Shown piece by piece: positions 58,320 through 60,000 of a stretch of DNA of 60,000 bases. Source of the stretch: Owenia fusiformis (lineage: Eukaryota; Annelida; Polychaeta; Sabellida; Oweniidae); the NCBI GenBank assembly GCA_903813345.2, contig CAIIXF020000004.1:14951196-15011195 (forward strand), read 5' to 3'. Within the stretch, counting starts at the first letter, position 1. Each line of letters starts with the position of its first letter. A model generated the notes under the pieces. The model did no database searches and was not told the origin of the DNA. It saw only the letters and a list, made by a program, of their open reading frames with translations. The translations under genes were made by a program, and so were the position numbers.

Positions 58320-59045
58320 ATCTTTTAAAGGGTCAAATATGGGACATCAAGTACTGTATTTCAAGAATGTGATGTCTGATCATCTTGGAAAAATTCATAC
58401 TAATAGGGGTATAAGTGTTCATCACAAATATAGAATATGGCTTAGGTAGGTTATGTATTTTTTGAGATAAAAATTATCGAAATTTGAATTTTTAAGCCCT
58501 TGCGGCTTAGGGGTAACCTTATTCTACCTTAATAATTTTTAAGATATGCAATATATGGGTCTCATATGAGCTCAAAATGGTGCATTGAGTCTTGTTTTGT
58601 CATATTATTCCTAATTGGATTGAAAAATGATTGGAACTTTTCCAAAAAAAAAAAATTTCATTATCGCTTCTGAAGGGCCAGGGGTAACCATATTTTACCT
58701 TAATAACTTTCAAGGTTTGTAATATATGTATCCCAAATTAGCTCAAGATGGTGCATATAGTTCTGTTTAATCATAATACCTCCAATAAGATGTAGAAAAT
58801 GATTGGACATTTCTTAAAATTTGAAATTTTCATTTTAGCTTATGATGGCCTGGGGGGGGGGGCTTATTTAACCTTGAACTTTTTTTAATTATGAGACGTA
58901 TGCATCTCAAATGAGCTTAGAATTGTGTCATATACTCTTGTTTTGTCATATTATTCCTTAGGAGATGTAAGAAATAATGGAAATTTGAAAAATGACATTT
59001 TTAACTTTTGACAGGTCAGGGGTGATTTTATCATATATTACCATA
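58320..59045. repeat. ~173-bp diverged tandem repeat
   Basis: GTCATATTATTCCTAATTGG, ATCATAATACCTCCAATAAG and GTCATATTATTCCTTAGGAG recur at 58,599, 58,772 and 58,946, with GGGGTAACC near 58,509 and 58,681. Located in the intron after the 57,713 exon. Confidence 0.75.
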
Positions 59046-59068
59046 ATATAGAAGCAAAGGATGGAGTG

Positions 59069-59372
59069 AGTTTAGCAGCCCCATCCCCATGACCGATGCC
59101 ATTGGCAGCTTGGGTCTTAAAGCATTTATGACCCAAGCTGCAATAAACCATGCTGACCTATTCTCAACCAATCAGTGAGCTTGAAGGAACAAGTGGTAAA
59201 TGCGTGCACATTAATGATGCAATTTTGTCAGAGAAAATGACCATATAGAAAGCCGTCCTTATTTCGACAACAAACTCTGATTAGCGCAGTGAGTTCAGAG
59301 ATTCATTGAAAACTGATAGAGTGAAGACGAAGCTCTCTTTTGAGAAGGAAAGTCGAATGAATGCAAAGGGTA
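59069..59372. repeat. Second copy of the 2,080-2,375 segment
   Basis: Same landmarks as the first copy: CTCAACCAATCAGTGAGC, GTCAGAGAAAATGACCATAT, ACAAACTCTGATTAGCGCAG. It lies in the intron after the 57,713 exon. The remaining 59,373-60,000 has a poly-G run and nothing else I recognise. Confidence 0.75.
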
Positions 59373-60000
59373 GTAAGTCCAGTCACCTTAGCCTGATGGG
59401 GGGGGGGGGGTTAAGGTGAGCTGCTTCTGTCAAGGATTCTGTCAGTGAATAATGACAGTCAATGATTGGTCACAAGAATGCCAAATGTAATCACAATAAT
59501 TTTCATGGGCTTAAAAACCTATAAGTGGGACTCCCTTTATAGAAGCTTTGAACTGAATTTAGACTTCTCAATGCTGAAATTGATAGTTTATCCATACATT
59601 TTAAGAAAATAGGTATGTCAAAGCCAAATATTGCCCTGATAGCTTAGAAAAGTAAAAAAAATTGAATCTTCTACAGACCTTGTTGCCCCTTTAAGCTAGT
59701 GTCCTTGTAAACATCCCAGCTGACATCAAGGCAATGAACTATTTGCAGACTTTTACGTGGGTAATATCATATTTGCATAATCACCAAATTTTCTTTATAT
59801 TTCACTGTTAGCATGTTTAACTATACATGCCCTGTCTATTATTTTGGCATCTACTATGTAGCTTAGTCATTCAACTTTGATGTTAATGAGCATAGATACA
59901 AACAGCACAAAACTGGAACAGTGAGGAAAGTATATCCTACTAATTTTCTTCTGTGGAATTGGCAAGATTTCCTAAGATAGTTGGAACAAGAGGGAGCTGT

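Overview
The window is genomic DNA from an animal, most likely a marine invertebrate. It is AT-rich, its genes are split by many GT-AG introns, and it is dense in short DNA transposons, tandem repeats and microsatellites. I cannot fix the species; repeats like the one at 28.4-29.0 kb are common in molluscs and hemichordates.

Two blocks of exons on the + strand both belong to one family, centriolin (CNTRL/CEP110), a large coiled-coil protein of the mother centriole. Block 1 (3,158-27,443) carries the middle and C-terminal two thirds through to a stop codon. Block 2 (29,013-32,509, plus one exon at 57,713-57,804) carries only the N-terminal leucine-rich repeats and the segment after them. The two blocks do not overlap in protein content and stand in the wrong order for one gene. 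The locus is therefore a tandem pair of genes cut by the window edges, or an assembly permutation. Block 1 also contains a 1.65-kb direct duplication with no mismatch in the parts compared, several partial exon duplications, two 27-bp minisatellites and one apparent frameshift. Block 2 is cut at its 5' side by a dispersed repeat and has two apparent frameshifts.

The last block 2 intron is about 25 kb (32,510-57,712). Antisense to it lie two large open exons: an ankyrin protein of about 33 repeats (52,313-56,193) and a trypsin-like serine protease with a 21-residue aspartate run (40,229-41,522). The ankyrin ORF ends in a plausible splice donor in phase 2. The protease ORF begins at a strong acceptor that needs exactly that phase. 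They may therefore be one gene encoding an intracellular ankyrin-sensor/serine-protease fusion, which is the most interesting candidate here.

The rest of that intron is mobile DNA: a three-unit tandem array interrupted by a mariner element and by a MITE with a 9-bp target duplication (33.3-39.4 kb), a hAT-like MITE nested in an older repeat (42.7 kb), a small TA-flanked MITE (43.8 kb), and a 6.8-kb foldback element with 3-kb arms of ~185-bp repeats and CCATGG-rich termini (44,498-51,320). A 2.1-kb element with perfect 78-bp inverted repeats sits in a block 1 intron. A tRNA-derived SINE lies at 57.3 kb.
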